From assembly GCA_001792895.1 (NCBI GenBank), contig MARA01000001.1:3348001-3412000 (forward strand): 64,000 nucleotides of DNA, given 5' to 3'. Both the position numbers and the translations under genes were made by a program. Shown here one piece after another: positions 24,289 through 34,879 of the stretch (position 1 is the first letter of the stretch; each line of letters opens with the position of its first letter). This DNA comes from Lentinus brumalis. Taxonomy: Eukaryota; Basidiomycota; Agaricomycetes; Polyporales; Polyporaceae. The notes under the pieces were generated by a model. That model was not told the origin of the DNA and did not search any database. It saw nothing but the letters and a program-made list of their open reading frames with translations.

Positions 24289-24998
24289 GATGACTGGACT
24301 CGTCCCCAATGCCCCAGTCATATCTTTATCAGTGTCTCTGCGCATGCCTCTACTCCTTCTTAACACAACCGTCGTCATCATTCCTGCCAGTGAACGCTCG
24401 AACGTGTTCGGTTCTCGAATACTTACTATGTGGGACCATCATACGTATTTCATGACTTACGACCCATGATGACCTGTCACGAATATTATGATGCCTTGGG
24501 CTCTACAAAAGCACTGATATCGACCTAATTCTGCGTTGGTGTACGATGGCAGTTAACGCCGCGCACCGTGAGCGTCTAAGATTGACGTTTTCCCGTACCA
24601 CCAGCATGGAACTTCTCCACTTCTAACTTTTCACGCGCTGAGCGGTGTTGATTCAACAGAAGACTAACTGGCTGCGCGCTGTCCAGTTCGGTCTGAACAG
24701 GTCTGAGCATCCTCTTGTTGTCGTCTTCCGACGTCAAGTTGATAGACAACAAGGCCATCAAGCGCCACGGCCGGAGGCTCACAATAAGCACCATGCGCGA
24801 TCATGCATCATCATCATCTGCCCTCGCCACAGGTCCACAGCCGTGCGTTCTTGTCCTTGTTCTGCTCTGCCCAAGCCTTATCATGTAACAACAGTACATG
24901 GGGCCGCGCGCTGGGCGTCATATATTTGTGGGCGATCCCCGGCAGTGCTCCTGATCAACTCCTTCTTTCCCGACAACTCTGCCACGCCACCCACACCT
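24289..24998. other. Intergenic region before the FunK1 gene
   Basis: About 710 bp without a supported gene: 3' UTR of the DUF2235 gene and promoter of the interrupted FunK1 kinase. The frame leading into the FunK1 ATG is open back to 24645 without motifs, so an upstream start is not excluded but not favoured. Confidence 0.45.
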
Positions 24999-25763
24999 AT
25001 GGCCATTGAGCAACCTGCCTCGCCTCCCATTCACTATGTCTACGATGTTCCAGTGGCCGTAGACCAGGATATGGAGTCGCTGTATAGCGCGGAAGCTCTT
25101 AGCCAAAACGTCAAGGACTCGAAAGGGTTCATACTGGGCCCTATGCCCGTATCCGAGTTTCTCCGCCGTTTCCTCAAGGTAGATGGCCTCAAAGATATGC
25201 CGAAGGACAAGAACTTGAAGAAGATCTTCAGCGGAGTGCCCGACACTCAGCAGAATGTTTCCGCAGAACAGATATACGAACCACTGGTGCGCCGTCACAT
25301 CTACACGTCTTCGCCACAGGCTCGGCTGACCTCTGTCTTCTCAGCTGAAGGCACTCAGCGAGAACGATCTATGTCCGGGTTTCGTCTTCCGCCAGGCGTC
25401 TGGTCCGCATTCCCCCGCGAGAAAGCTGAGCAGGACAAAGCCGCAGATATGCTGCTACGCGGCGGAGCATCTCGAGAGCATCGAAGGAGCATCTGCGACT
25501 TCTCGACCCGAGCTGGGCCATGCCGAGCTCTTCATCGACATCAGCTACACCCACCCGCACTCGGACTACTTCTCTTCATCAGAGCACCGGGAGTGGGATG
25601 GCTCGCAAGAGCTCCTGGGCTTGGGAACCGATTCCGAGGTGTTGAAGGAGTTCCACGACATGGCATGGGGGCCGCACATATCTTATGTGACGGAGGTGTT
25701 CGCGCGGCAGCATCGAAGCTTCTTCTTCACTGTGGCGTTCGCCGGCCACTACGGCCGTCTCTT

Positions 25764-25776
25764 CCGCTGGGACCGT
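25764..25776 (+). repeat. Left target-site duplication (13 bp)
   Basis: CCGCTGGGACCGT immediately precedes the retrotransposon's 3' tail; the identical 13-mer recurs at 32210-32222. It lies in the codons of RWDR of the FunK1 gene. Confidence 0.92.
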
Positions 25777-26394
25777 ATGTATGTATGTATGTATTCTCCT
25801 TGTTTATTGCCCGTGAAGGCCAAGCCTTATGGTAGGCAGTAAAGACATGCAGCTATCTACGTGTGATGAGACGTGGGGTCGGACAAAAACATTGAGAGGC
25901 GCCCCTAAGGACGCCCTGCAACCGGGGAATACGTAGGTAGATAGGTAGGGCCAGGTGATGCCGCGTCCACTGTCGACTCCAGGGTTCAAGGGTCAGTACC
26001 GCAGTGATGTAGGCCGCGCCCCACCACCTTACGCGATACCTTGCTACCCCCCGGAGCGGGACGGACACCCGCTAGCACAGCGCCGAGGCGCAGGAGATGA
26101 GATCGTTGTGGAGTTCTGCATGTCAAGGGTCGGAATCGATAGAACGCTTGCACATAGGGAGAGGGGAGAGGGAAATGGGGGAATCAGGTAGAGTCGGCGA
26201 GGGGAAGGGAAGTGAGAGGGGAGAACGCGGAGCTCTTGTTCGCGCGTCGCAAATCTTGATCTGTTTGTGACTGCCAGTCATGTAAACATCATCTGCAGGT
26301 CATCATCAGTGCACTTGTAATCCAGAGTATCATAGCCAATGGTTCCGCAGGAGGCAGTGTATGGGAGGGTGAGAGTGGGGGATAAAGAAGATAC
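25777..26394 (-). other. 3' UTR and repeat tail of the Tad1-like element
   Basis: The sequence between the ORF2 stop and the left duplication has no ORF of note. Read on the minus strand it ends in about four ATAC units directly abutting the duplication. A tandem-repeat tail of this kind is known from some LINE clades and is generated during target-primed reverse transcription. Confidence 0.7.
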
Positions 26395-29300
26395 TCAGCT
26401 GGGTGGGTGCCAGATGACCTGCCCATCATCCTTCTCTGCAACTAGCCTCCCAAACGTGCCACGCAGCCTGCCCGTATCATTGATGAACCCGAACAGGTGC
26501 TCCTCCGCGTCATCCGAGTTCAGCAGGTAGCTCAGGTCCCGGCACCGCCGTCCAAGGGTTGCGATGTGTTTGTACCGTGCCGCAGCAAACCGTGGACACG
26601 TGAGGAGGTAGTGCGCGACTGACTCGTGCTCGCGATCGCATGCCGGACATGTCGCTGAGGGTGCCCTATTGATCCGGTGGAGGTGCTTGAAGAGGGGTGC
26701 ATGCCCGGTGCGGAGCTGCATGAGAACGCACAGCTGTCGACGGGAGAGGGTTGCAGACCGCTTGAGGAACTTCGTCGACGGCAAGGAGGGGTCAACTGCG
26801 CAAAAACGCCGCCCTCGCACGGACTGCTTCCATCGTGCGGCAGCCTCCTTCTTCAACCTCTCCAGATGCGCCCTCCGCGTTGCAGTTACGCTGCATGGAA
26901 GTGCCTTCCGGAGCGTCGCGGGTAGGGCCGCTAGGTTGCTGTTATTGCCATGTGCCGCCTTCTTCGCCTCCTCGTCCGCCGCCTCATTACCGTGCACCTC
27001 CATGTGCCCGGGCACCCACCGCATGGCCACACGTGCCATGGTTTCATGTGCTCCTGACGCAGCTGCAATCCTGGTGTGAAACAAGTCAGTGAGATAGTGC
27101 CCGGGACGAGGGCGCGTGATCTCCGAGGCTTGGATGGCAGAAGTGCTGTCGAGCGCAATGGAAGGGTGCTTGGGAGTGTATCGCTCGGTCTTCAGCAGCT
27201 CAGCACCGAGCACGGTGCCCACGATCTCTGCCTCGTAGACTGTGTGCTCCTCTGTCGATCCCAAGTGCAGCCTCATGACCCGGACTTGCCGCTGGCGAGG
27301 TCGAAGGAGGACCGCCGCCGCCCCAACTCCTCCATCAATCGCTGAGCCATCCGAGTACACGCGCACCCCGTAGCGCCGTGCCCACTCTGCATCGCTCTCC
27401 TTGGCTGCCTCCTTCGAGCTGGCAACCTCCACGTCATGCTGTGGTGTCCATCTTGGGTGGTGACGAATTGGACTGATCTTCTCCATGGTCTTCGGGGAGA
27501 TCATACTACCATATGCCCCAAAGAGTTCGTGCAGGGAGGATCTGTGGGACTGCACGTAAGTAGCATGGGCACGCGCAACATGAGAACTCAGCGGGTGCGT
27601 CCGTGGCAGTGTGCACATCCTCGCCGCGGCCTGGAAGCAGAGTTTGTCGACCAGAAGAGGAAAAGGCAAGAGGTCGGCATGGACTTCCATCACATCGGTC
27701 GCTGTCGATCGCATCGCGCCCGTCATGACAAGCAGGGCCTGCCTCTGCACCATACCGAGCTTCCTGATCGCCCCCACTGAGCCCTTGGTGGTCTTGGCTC
27801 CCGGTACCTTGCGGAGTGGTGTGAGGAAGGTGTCTGCTGCATAGAGCATGCTAGGTACAGCCGCTGCCAAGTAGAGTCGTCGGACGATAGGGAGCGCAAG
27901 TCCATGACGAGTCTTTGCAAGCCGACGAATGACCGCCGCCCACGAGGCTCCCTTCGCATGCGCCCGAGCAACCTGCTCATGAAACCTCAGCTGCCGGTCA
28001 ATCAGAACACCTAAGAAGGGGTGACAATTAGTAGCGGGGACGCTCTCGTCACCCAGTTCCAGCGCATGGCCAACGCTCTTCAATGTCCTGGAGCAGTTCA
28101 TGACCGCTGACTTGTCGATCGAGAAGGCTGAGTTGTGCTCGCGGGACCAAGTCTTTGCGCCGCCCTCCCGTGTCATGAAGTGTCGGAGCTTGTCATGCGC
28201 GAGGTCCATGTTGTCACCGACTGCCACCACCGCAACGTCGTCCATGGATCCGACAGGCACGATCTTGTTCTTGACGTCGCCACCCTCGAGCAGATCCGAA
28301 TTATAATAGGCGTAGAGAATGACCGAGAGCGGACAGCCCTGGTCAATCCCGCTGACGATCTGGTAGAGCTCCGACTCAAAGTCGTCGAACACCAGTGCCG
28401 TCAGTCGCCCCTCCAGCTTGATCGCCAACCAATCCACGAGTGCCACAGGAACGCCTCGCATACGCATGTTGTGGAAGAGTCGCCGGGGAGTCGCAGCCGG
28501 GAAAGCGGACTTGATGTCGAGGAACAGGATCGATGCGACCCTCTTCGTCCGCCAGGCATCCTTGACGAGCTTGGTGACAAGGTGAATGGAGTCGGCGCAC
28601 GTCCGCCCCGGTCGGCCTCCGAACTGATAATCTGCTAGCATTGCGAGCCGTTCAGCCTCAAATACCAGAACATCCGCAACGCACCGCGACAATATCTTCG
28701 AGATGCAGTTCAGTAGTGCGACCGGACGAAAGGCCTTTGCTACAGTGTAGTCGGTCTTCCCTGGCTTGCGGAGCACGACCGTCGTGGACCGCTTCCATCG
28801 TGCAGGGTAGTAACGCAACCTGAAGGTCGCCCGGAAGATCCTACCCAGTAGAGGAGTCAGCGTCTCACGGCAATGTTTATATACCTCGTTAGGAATGCCG
28901 TCTGGACCAGGGACTTTGAACGCCTTCAGCTTGCGGATAGCCGCGTCAACTTGCGCATTCGACACAGACTTGAAGTCGAACTTTGCTGGCGGGTACTCAA
29001 AGTCGGGAGGAAGGTCGGGAGGGGGACCTGGGGGAAGAAAGAAAATAGAGAAAAACTCCTCAGCCTTCTGCTCGTTCGTGCTCAAAATCGTTGGAACTCC
29101 TCCTTGATCATAGGCATTCAGGGACGGGATACGAGACCCGCCGCCATCAGTGCCACCCTTCTTCATGAAACGATGTGCTGCCCAGATTGACGTCTTATCG
29201 ACCTTGTCCAGCCACTCCTCCCAGTGATCCTTCTTCGCATACTTTACCGCGTCATTGTATCGGTTCCGAGCCTTCTTGTAGTCCTTATGCACAGGATGCG

Positions 29301-30348
29301 CCAGGTCCATCTTGAAGCGGTTGACAACCTTACCAATCTTCTCCAGCTCCTTCGCCATCAACCGGAGGTGCTTGGAGTACCATGGCTTGCCATATGGCGA
29401 GCGCGTCTTGGCCGGCACCTCCTTGTCGACCGTAGCCTGCAGTGCGTCCATCAGTGTACTCAATGCCAAGTCGAACTCAACCTCTGTGTTAATCCGGCCA
29501 ACCGCCGGCCTCTTCGCCAACTCCTCCTCGAGTGCCTTGTTGAAGGCACCCCAGTCGACCATGCGAAAGTTCCGAGTCTCCTTTGGTGCGGCAGCATCGA
29601 GCTGGGTGTCGAAGACTGTGGCGATAGGGAAGTGATCAGCATTGATAGGACTCAGTTCGGGGAATACTTGGCAGCTCATCAGGGCATCCAACAACCCGGT
29701 CGTGCAGAAGACATTGTCGGGGCGGGTAAGATTCTTCGAGCCGTTCGCCCGCAGCGTGGGGACGCCGGGTTCAAGCGCCATTTCCAGCCGGAAGTCAGCC
29801 AGCCGGTCCAGCAGAGTTTGGGCGCGCCGGTCTGCGTCGGCCGTGAATAGATGATGGTTTCGCTCCTCGTCCCACCTTGCGTTGTGTCTGTTGAAGTCGC
29901 CTAGCCACACCACTTCGCTTTGCCGCCCCTGCTGCGCTAGGGCTGCCTGTCGCCGTCGAGTCGAATCCGCCATGACCCACAGCGCGTCATCGCTCTTCTG
30001 GTCCAGGTAGATATTGTAAAGTAGTATTGTCGTGTTGCCGCACGCCAGGGAGATGGCCGTCACATCTGGTGCCTCGAGAGGGATCGCGGCCCAGACGTTG
30101 GTGGAGAGCCGAGCATTGACCAAGATGACTGAGCGGACGCGCGACGGGGAGTCGTGGTGCTTGTGGGGGTAGACGACATGCCAGTGAGTGAGCGCACGCG
30201 TAAGCTTAAGATGGTCGAAGTAGGGCTCCTGGATCGCCACTATGTCGTAGTCGTCATCTAGAAGCTTGTGGATCATCGCCTGCTGTCCGTCAATCGACTT
30301 GTTGACGTTTTGCTGCCAAATCTTCAAAGACTGGAGGTGCTCAGGCAT
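26395..30348 (-). CDS. LINE ORF2: endonuclease, reverse transcriptase, RNase H (1317 aa)
   Basis: An intact 1317-codon frame. Residues 1-230 form the APE endonuclease (LKIWQQNVNKS, IVAIQEPYFDH, VWLGDFNRHNARWD, NADHFPIATVFD). The reverse transcriptase occupies about 440-760: KVPGPDGIPNEVYKHC, FRPVALLNCISKILSRCV, GGRPGRTCADSIHL, FLDIKSAFPAATPRRLF, SGIDQGCPLSVILYAYYNSD, and a catalytic motif reading SMDDVAVVAVGD rather than the usual Y/FxDD. RNase H lies near 1005-1140 (YSDGSAIDGGVGAAAVL, TVYEAEIVGTVLGAELL, ALDSTSAIQ, WVPGHMEVHGNEAADEEA). A cysteine-histidine cluster (CPACDREHESVAHYLLTC) ends the protein. Its ATG overlaps the ORF1 stop by eight bases, suggesting translation by reinitiation. Confidence 0.95.
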   Translation of the reverse strand: MPEHLQSLKIWQQNVNKSIDGQQAMIHKLLDDDYDIVAIQEPYFDHLKLTRALTHWHVVYPHKHHDSPSRVRSVILVNARLSTNVWAAIPLEAPDVTAISLACGNTTILLYNIYLDQKSDDALWVMADSTRRRQAALAQQGRQSEVVWLGDFNRHNARWDEERNHHLFTADADRRAQTLLDRLADFRLEMALEPGVPTLRANGSKNLTRPDNVFCTTGLLDALMSCQVFPELSPINADHFPIATVFDTQLDAAAPKETRNFRMVDWGAFNKALEEELAKRPAVGRINTEVEFDLALSTLMDALQATVDKEVPAKTRSPYGKPWYSKHLRLMAKELEKIGKVVNRFKMDLAHPVHKDYKKARNRYNDAVKYAKKDHWEEWLDKVDKTSIWAAHRFMKKGGTDGGGSRIPSLNAYDQGGVPTILSTNEQKAEEFFSIFFLPPGPPPDLPPDFEYPPAKFDFKSVSNAQVDAAIRKLKAFKVPGPDGIPNEVYKHCRETLTPLLGRIFRATFRLRYYPARWKRSTTVVLRKPGKTDYTVAKAFRPVALLNCISKILSRCVADVLVFEAERLAMLADYQFGGRPGRTCADSIHLVTKLVKDAWRTKRVASILFLDIKSAFPAATPRRLFHNMRMRGVPVALVDWLAIKLEGRLTALVFDDFESELYQIVSGIDQGCPLSVILYAYYNSDLLEGGDVKNKIVPVGSMDDVAVVAVGDNMDLAHDKLRHFMTREGGAKTWSREHNSAFSIDKSAVMNCSRTLKSVGHALELGDESVPATNCHPFLGVLIDRQLRFHEQVARAHAKGASWAAVIRRLAKTRHGLALPIVRRLYLAAAVPSMLYAADTFLTPLRKVPGAKTTKGSVGAIRKLGMVQRQALLVMTGAMRSTATDVMEVHADLLPFPLLVDKLCFQAAARMCTLPRTHPLSSHVARAHATYVQSHRSSLHELFGAYGSMISPKTMEKISPIRHHPRWTPQHDVEVASSKEAAKESDAEWARRYGVRVYSDGSAIDGGVGAAAVLLRPRQRQVRVMRLHLGSTEEHTVYEAEIVGTVLGAELLKTERYTPKHPSIALDSTSAIQASEITRPRPGHYLTDLFHTRIAAASGAHETMARVAMRWVPGHMEVHGNEAADEEAKKAAHGNNSNLAALPATLRKALPCSVTATRRAHLERLKKEAAARWKQSVRGRRFCAVDPSLPSTKFLKRSATLSRRQLCVLMQLRTGHAPLFKHLHRINRAPSATCPACDREHESVAHYLLTCPRFAAARYKHIATLGRRCRDLSYLLNSDDAEEHLFGFINDTGRLRGTFGRLVAEKDDGQVIWHPPS

Positions 30349-32098
30349 CGTTCGACGAGGACGGGGTGCCCGCAGGCCCTGGAATCATATCTGTCAGCGT
30401 GGCTTGCGTATAAGCAGACGCACCAGCTCCCTGCTGCGCCTTCTTCGCCGCAGCACGCATCCGTTGCGATGGCCTCGGTGCCGCTACCTGCCATCCGCCC
30501 TGTCGCTCGATCTGCTCGTCCATCGACCACTGCGTCGCCAGCGGACTCGGTCCGTCATCCTGCTGTAACCGCAGATCCCGTTCTAGCTGCAAAGACCCGG
30601 GATCGCTCGTCGGGAAGTATCGGCAGCGAAGGTCGGGTTGGCGATCCATGAGCACGCGGACCTGATGCCGATATGCTGGGCAGTCCCTATCCCAGGTCGC
30701 GTGTCCCGAGCGGTCGCACAAGACGCAGTGGTACCTGGAGAAGTCAGTGACACCACAGTCCTTGGTGGCGTGCGACCTCTTGCCACAAGTACCGCAGACT
30801 CCCTCCGCATCCTGGCAGTCCTTCGCTTGGTGGCCGAATCGCAGACACTTGGCGCATCGGAAAGGCTCCGGGAGACTGCGCCGCACGTTCACTCGCCGGC
30901 CGCCAACGGTCAACCGATTCTTGATAGCAAGGTTCGCGGTCTGTGGGTCGCGGAAAGAAATCAGTGCGTGGGCAACTCGCTGTCCCGGTCTCCTCCTCTG
31001 TTCCGACTTAATCCACTTCGCTTCCACCACCGAGCCCCGGGGCAAGCCATTCACCTCCTCAATGGAGGCCCGCTCGTCTCCCGGAGCGCAATCGACTGGT
31101 ACGCACTCAGCCACCACTTTATACGTCCTCCGCTTCAGTTCCACTCCCGCGCCCATTCCCGCCGTGAACGCGACGGTGTGCGCATCCTCCCGCAACCAGT
31201 CCGCCATCTCCTCGGTCGGCCACTCCACCACCAGGCCGCCGTTCCGTAGCACCTCAACCGCGACAGGCTTCATCCCGTCCGGCAGCTGAAGGCCCTGACC
31301 CGTCGTCATCATCTCGAGGGCCATGCGCACTTTCGCTACGATCTCCTTCACCTGCAGACGCTGCCCTCCGTCCGCCCCCAGCGCGACTCCGTCCAACAGC
31401 GTCTGCCGCTGCTGCAACCTCGCCTTACTGAGAGCGCGCTCCTGCTCCGGCGTCCGCGCGTTTGCAGCCGCCGCTCTCGCCGCACCAGCGTACGAACTCC
31501 CAATCGGAATCGACTCACCCAGATCCTGCGTGGTTCTCAAAGCCGCCGCTGCCCCGCGCACCTCCTCGCAGGCCGCCTCCAACTTCCCCAGCCTTTCCCC
31601 CAGGTCCTTCCCTATGTTGTCTATTGCTTCCTGCGCGCCCTTCCCAATCTCCATCACAGCGGTGTCCAGCGTGCGAGCCAGCTTTTCATCGATACCGTCC
31701 ATCAACTGGGCCGCGAGCTTGTCGTTCAGTGACCGTCCGTCAATTGCTTGAGCGTAGTAGGCGAGTGCGACGAGACCCTTGACCGCCCGATCCTTCGCTG
31801 GAGCGTCTGAGGCGAGCAGCAGGAGACCGGTCGTGAGGAGCTGCAAAGTTGCTTCGGTGCCGGCCGGTACGAGGCCCTCCGTCGTCAAGTACTTCGCGGC
31901 CGCATCTTCGTCCTTGATGGCCTTCTGAGCGTGCTGGAACAACTCTATTGTCGTCATCGTACTGAGCTCCTTCGCCGGTGTCCTTCTATTCCCTGACGTG
32001 GCACCGTTGCTAGGCGCCGGCGTCGATCGTTCCGAAGGCGTCGAGGACGCTCTTGTCGAGGCCCTCGGGAAGGTTTGCTTCATTCCTTCTTTGCCCAT
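30341..32098 (-). CDS. LINE ORF1: gag-like protein with three CCHC knuckles (585 aa)
   Basis: An intact 585-codon frame from ATG 32098. The N-terminal half is helical and alanine-rich with heptad-like spacing (about residues 50-240), probably a coiled coil for multimerisation. The centre has an RRM-like segment (VAVEVLRNGGLVVEWPTEEM, RVAHALISFRDPQTANLAI). Three zinc knuckles follow: CAKCLRFGHQAKDC, CGTCGKRSHATKDC and CVLCDRSGHATWDRDC. The protein should bind element RNA and form the ribonucleoprotein needed for transposition. The stop codon lies inside the start of ORF2 (shared ATGCCTGA). Confidence 0.93.
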   Translation of the reverse strand: MGKEGMKQTFPRASTRASSTPSERSTPAPSNGATSGNRRTPAKELSTMTTIELFQHAQKAIKDEDAAAKYLTTEGLVPAGTEATLQLLTTGLLLLASDAPAKDRAVKGLVALAYYAQAIDGRSLNDKLAAQLMDGIDEKLARTLDTAVMEIGKGAQEAIDNIGKDLGERLGKLEAACEEVRGAAAALRTTQDLGESIPIGSSYAGAARAAAANARTPEQERALSKARLQQRQTLLDGVALGADGGQRLQVKEIVAKVRMALEMMTTGQGLQLPDGMKPVAVEVLRNGGLVVEWPTEEMADWLREDAHTVAFTAGMGAGVELKRRTYKVVAECVPVDCAPGDERASIEEVNGLPRGSVVEAKWIKSEQRRRPGQRVAHALISFRDPQTANLAIKNRLTVGGRRVNVRRSLPEPFRCAKCLRFGHQAKDCQDAEGVCGTCGKRSHATKDCGVTDFSRYHCVLCDRSGHATWDRDCPAYRHQVRVLMDRQPDLRCRYFPTSDPGSLQLERDLRLQQDDGPSPLATQWSMDEQIERQGGWQVAAPRPSQRMRAAAKKAQQGAGASAYTQATLTDMIPGPAGTPSSSNDA

Positions 32099-32209
32099 TT
32101 GTGTCGCCTGAGGGTCTAACTCCTAGTACTGCCCAGATCCTCACGTCTACGCTCCGCTCTAGGTGGGCACGGACCGTGGGAAAGTCGAGGATGCTGGCGG
32201 TAAGAGGTC

Positions 32210-32222
32210 CCGCTGGGACCGT
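32210..32222 (+). repeat. Right target-site duplication (13 bp)
   Basis: CCGCTGGGACCGT, identical to 25764-25776, follows the 5' end of the retrotransposon. The next base starts the codon GCG that continues the FunK1 frame. Confidence 0.92.
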
Positions 32223-34570
32223 GCGGGCTGCATCGTCACGGAGAGGTTCGATATCCGTACTCAACCCGAGCTGCTGTGCGATTTCCTGCGACGGTTCTCC
32301 AAGATGTCGAGGATCGCCCGGGGCCACGATGCCACAGTGGTGGCGGCTACCGCAGAGGAAGAGGTCGCGTTCCGCGAAGCTGTCGCTCAGCACGTCAAGG
32401 CTCAACTGGGGGTGGAGGGTGCAGAGCTGGAGCAAGCTGTCGCGGAACACTATCTGCCAGGGCGCGTCTCCGCGATGCATGTTCTAGAGCAAGGCTCTGT
32501 AGCCACGCCGAAAACGGTCCACAGATACCTTGTCTCTCGACCCGTCATCTCACCTCAGTTCCTGCACGGCAGGGGCACGAGGGGTTTCTGGGCTGTCGAC
32601 GCGTCCACGAATCAGGTTGCGTTCCTGAAAGACACCTGGCGTTTCACTGGCTCCCATCTGGAAGGAGACGTGCTCGAGGAGATGAACGCTAAGAACGTCC
32701 GCAACATCCCTTCCCTGTTATGCCATGGTGATGTACCGGACGTCCTTCCGATCGACCGCAAGAGGCGTCCCGAATGTGAGTTGTCTTTACGAGTGCTTGC
32801 ATTCACAGTTTTGGCCTTGCTGATAACTGTGATGTAGTCAAGGAGTTCCAGAGCACGCAGACCGACGAGTACGGCCACGAGCCATGGGTGCGCTTGGTGC
32901 ATAAGCAGGCCGTGTCTGTCGCCAAACTCGTGCACTATCGTGTTGTTCTCGGCACCGTCGGATACTCCTTGAAGCACTTGAAAGGGACGGAGGAGCTTCT
33001 CCATGCGACTTTCGACGTGCTCCACGGTCCGTTTCATTGTCATTCAACTCAACCTTCTCGTGACTTACATATATCTTCTGATAGCCATGGCAGATGCGCG
33101 GAACAAGGCTTCGCGAATACACAGGGATCTCAGCATGGGTAACATAATGCTAGTAGCCGAAGAGGGTCGGACCTCGAGGAGGGGCTATCTCATCGACTGG
33201 GAAGCATCCTGCGAGGTCGACGACACCGGCGCCTCTGTCCACACAGATCGTCCTGTAAGTCCCATCTCCCCCTAGTCTCCCAGTAGCTCACCTCTAGCCC
33301 GTTCTTGAAGGGAACTTGGGAATACATGTCCCTTGCCACCATGGACCAGGCCGATGCGGGTAAAGATAACAAGCAGACCCTCGAGGACGACATGGAATCT
33401 CTCCTCTACGTCATCATCCACTGTGGCTTACTCTGGCTGCCGCATGACCTCTCCGACTCCGAGCTGAACGCGACCATCACCATGTTCTTCACCGCTCGCA
33501 ACGTACCCCTTAGCGATACCGCGGCAATTCGCCAAGAAGCCATGGCGCGGGGGATCCGGCCGATGGAGATCGGCTGTGGGCTCAAGGATTGGCTCTTCGA
33601 CCTGTTGGACTACTTCTCTGGGTTCGAGCCTCCAGAGGACGAGGGCGAGGAGGGCGAACCGCCAGCCGCAGGGGAGGGAGATGGAGAACCGCCCAAGAAC
33701 ACACATGAGTGGACCATCGAAAACCTGGAGAAGTTCTGGGAGGAGTTCCTGCGGACGCATACACTGGGCCGGGACGACCGCGTCGTTCATAACCATCCTC
33801 GCGCGATCAGAGCCCTCCCTGCCGCCGAGGACACGACGCCTCCCAAATCAGAGACTGCTGCTACGGGCCCAAGTGACTCGACGCCGTCTCCGTCTCCGTC
33901 GAGCATCGCCAAGGGGAAGCGCCGTGCGGAGGAGCCGGGCCCTTCAGGCGATCCTGACGCACCTGCGCAGCCAGACCAAAAGCGAGCACGGCGCGAGGAT
34001 GCTCCTTCGCCGTCTGCGAAGGCCCCTGCCTCCGTCCCCCTCCCACACACTTCAGGTCGAGCATCGGAAGTCTCCGCCCCGCTGGCGGCGCGCCCCGAAT
34101 CCAAGGCTGCAGCACCAGGTCCCCTGCCATCGTCCAAGAGTCTAGACAGGCCCGAGGATGAGTCGTCGGGGCACTCTGACACTGACTCCCCCGGAGCAGA
34201 TCCCAGTGGGAGATCCCCATGTGCGGGACGGCGTAAGATGCGCAGCGGAGTCGCGATCAAGGGCGGTCCTACTCCAATACTACTCAGCCCGCGGCATGCC
34301 AGCTACGCCTCCACTCTGGGTAAGCGCGAGGCTCCCGAGCCACTGCCTGAGTCCGGCCCGTCACCGGAGCGGGAGCAGAAGCGTTTCCGACTTGACGGCT
34401 CTCATGCGGGGGAGACCAAGCTCAAGAGCGGCGTTGCGGCGGCGTCGTCTTCGGTGAATACTCCTCCTCGTTCGTCTCTCGTGTCTCCGGCTGATGAGCG
34501 GCGAGCAGGGATCGGGTTGAGTTCAGAAATAGGCTCGGGTCGCGTAGTGCGATATGTGCTGGCCAAGTAA

Positions 34571-34879
34571 ACGGTTGAGCGCGCGCTTCGTGCTACTTGC
34601 ATCTTATGCGTATTGCATTGGGTGGCCTGCGTGCAGGACCGTGTAAAATAGTCGTACATCAGTCACCTAGGAGGTAGTCATGTGTGATCGTGAGTGTCGT
34701 GAAGTGTCGTATCGCGCGATAATGTTACGGATGCTGAGAAGTCAGAGGAGCGTGATGATACAAGCAGATGAAGATTGGGGGCGAGTGCGATGGGGAATTA
34801 GGAAATGAGAAGGGGAGAAGGGAAGGGTAGGAATACGAGGATGCAAGGCGGGCGAGAGCAGGAATTGAACCCTGTTACC
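34571..34879. other. Convergent intergenic region FunK1/GH30
   Basis: About 310 bp between two convergent genes. No ORF of note. A tRNA T-arm-like string lies at its right edge but no cloverleaf can be completed. Confidence 0.45.

Larger units (their letters stand above)
25777..32209 (-). mobile_element. Tad1-like non-LTR retrotransposon, coding-complete
   Basis: A 6433-bp insertion bounded by 13-bp target-site duplications. It carries, in minus-strand order, a 111-bp 5' UTR, ORF1 with three zinc knuckles, ORF2 with endonuclease, reverse transcriptase and RNase H, a 618-bp 3' UTR and a short ATAC-type repeat tail instead of poly(A). Both ORFs are open, which together with perfect duplications points to a recent insertion and possible competence. 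Clade assignment (Tad1/I-like) rests on the three CCHC knuckles in ORF1 and the RNase H at the end of ORF2. Confidence 0.92.
24999..34570 (+). pseudogene. FunK1 fungal kinase gene split by retrotransposon
   Basis: The 5' part has exons 24999-25286 and 25345-25776 and ends in the FunK1 motif HYGRLFRWDR. A 6.4 kb LINE follows. The coding sequence resumes at 32223 with AGCIVTERFDIRTQPELL in the same frame, exons 32223-32775, 32838-33026 and 33085-33254, then a last exon starting near 33300 and running to TAA at 34570. Kinase landmarks are the invariant Lys region VAFLKDTWRF, catalytic loop IHRDLSMGNIML and LIDWEA in place of DFG, as in this family, then GTWEYMS and LEDDMESLLYVI. The long C-terminal tail is rich in Pro, Ser and acidic residues. 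Around 33255-33310 no ordinary intron joins the frames cleanly, so an additional indel is possible. Without excision the kinase is truncated before its catalytic domain; whether the 3' part is expressed is unknown. Confidence 0.88.

Noticed and set aside
25777..25795. TATG microsatellite
   Set aside because: Not an independent simple repeat: it is the 3' tail of the Tad1-like element abutting its target-site duplication.
33787..34260. 157-codon minus-strand ORF
   Set aside because: Antisense of the Pro/Ser-rich FunK1 tail; periodic composition makes the reverse strand open by chance.
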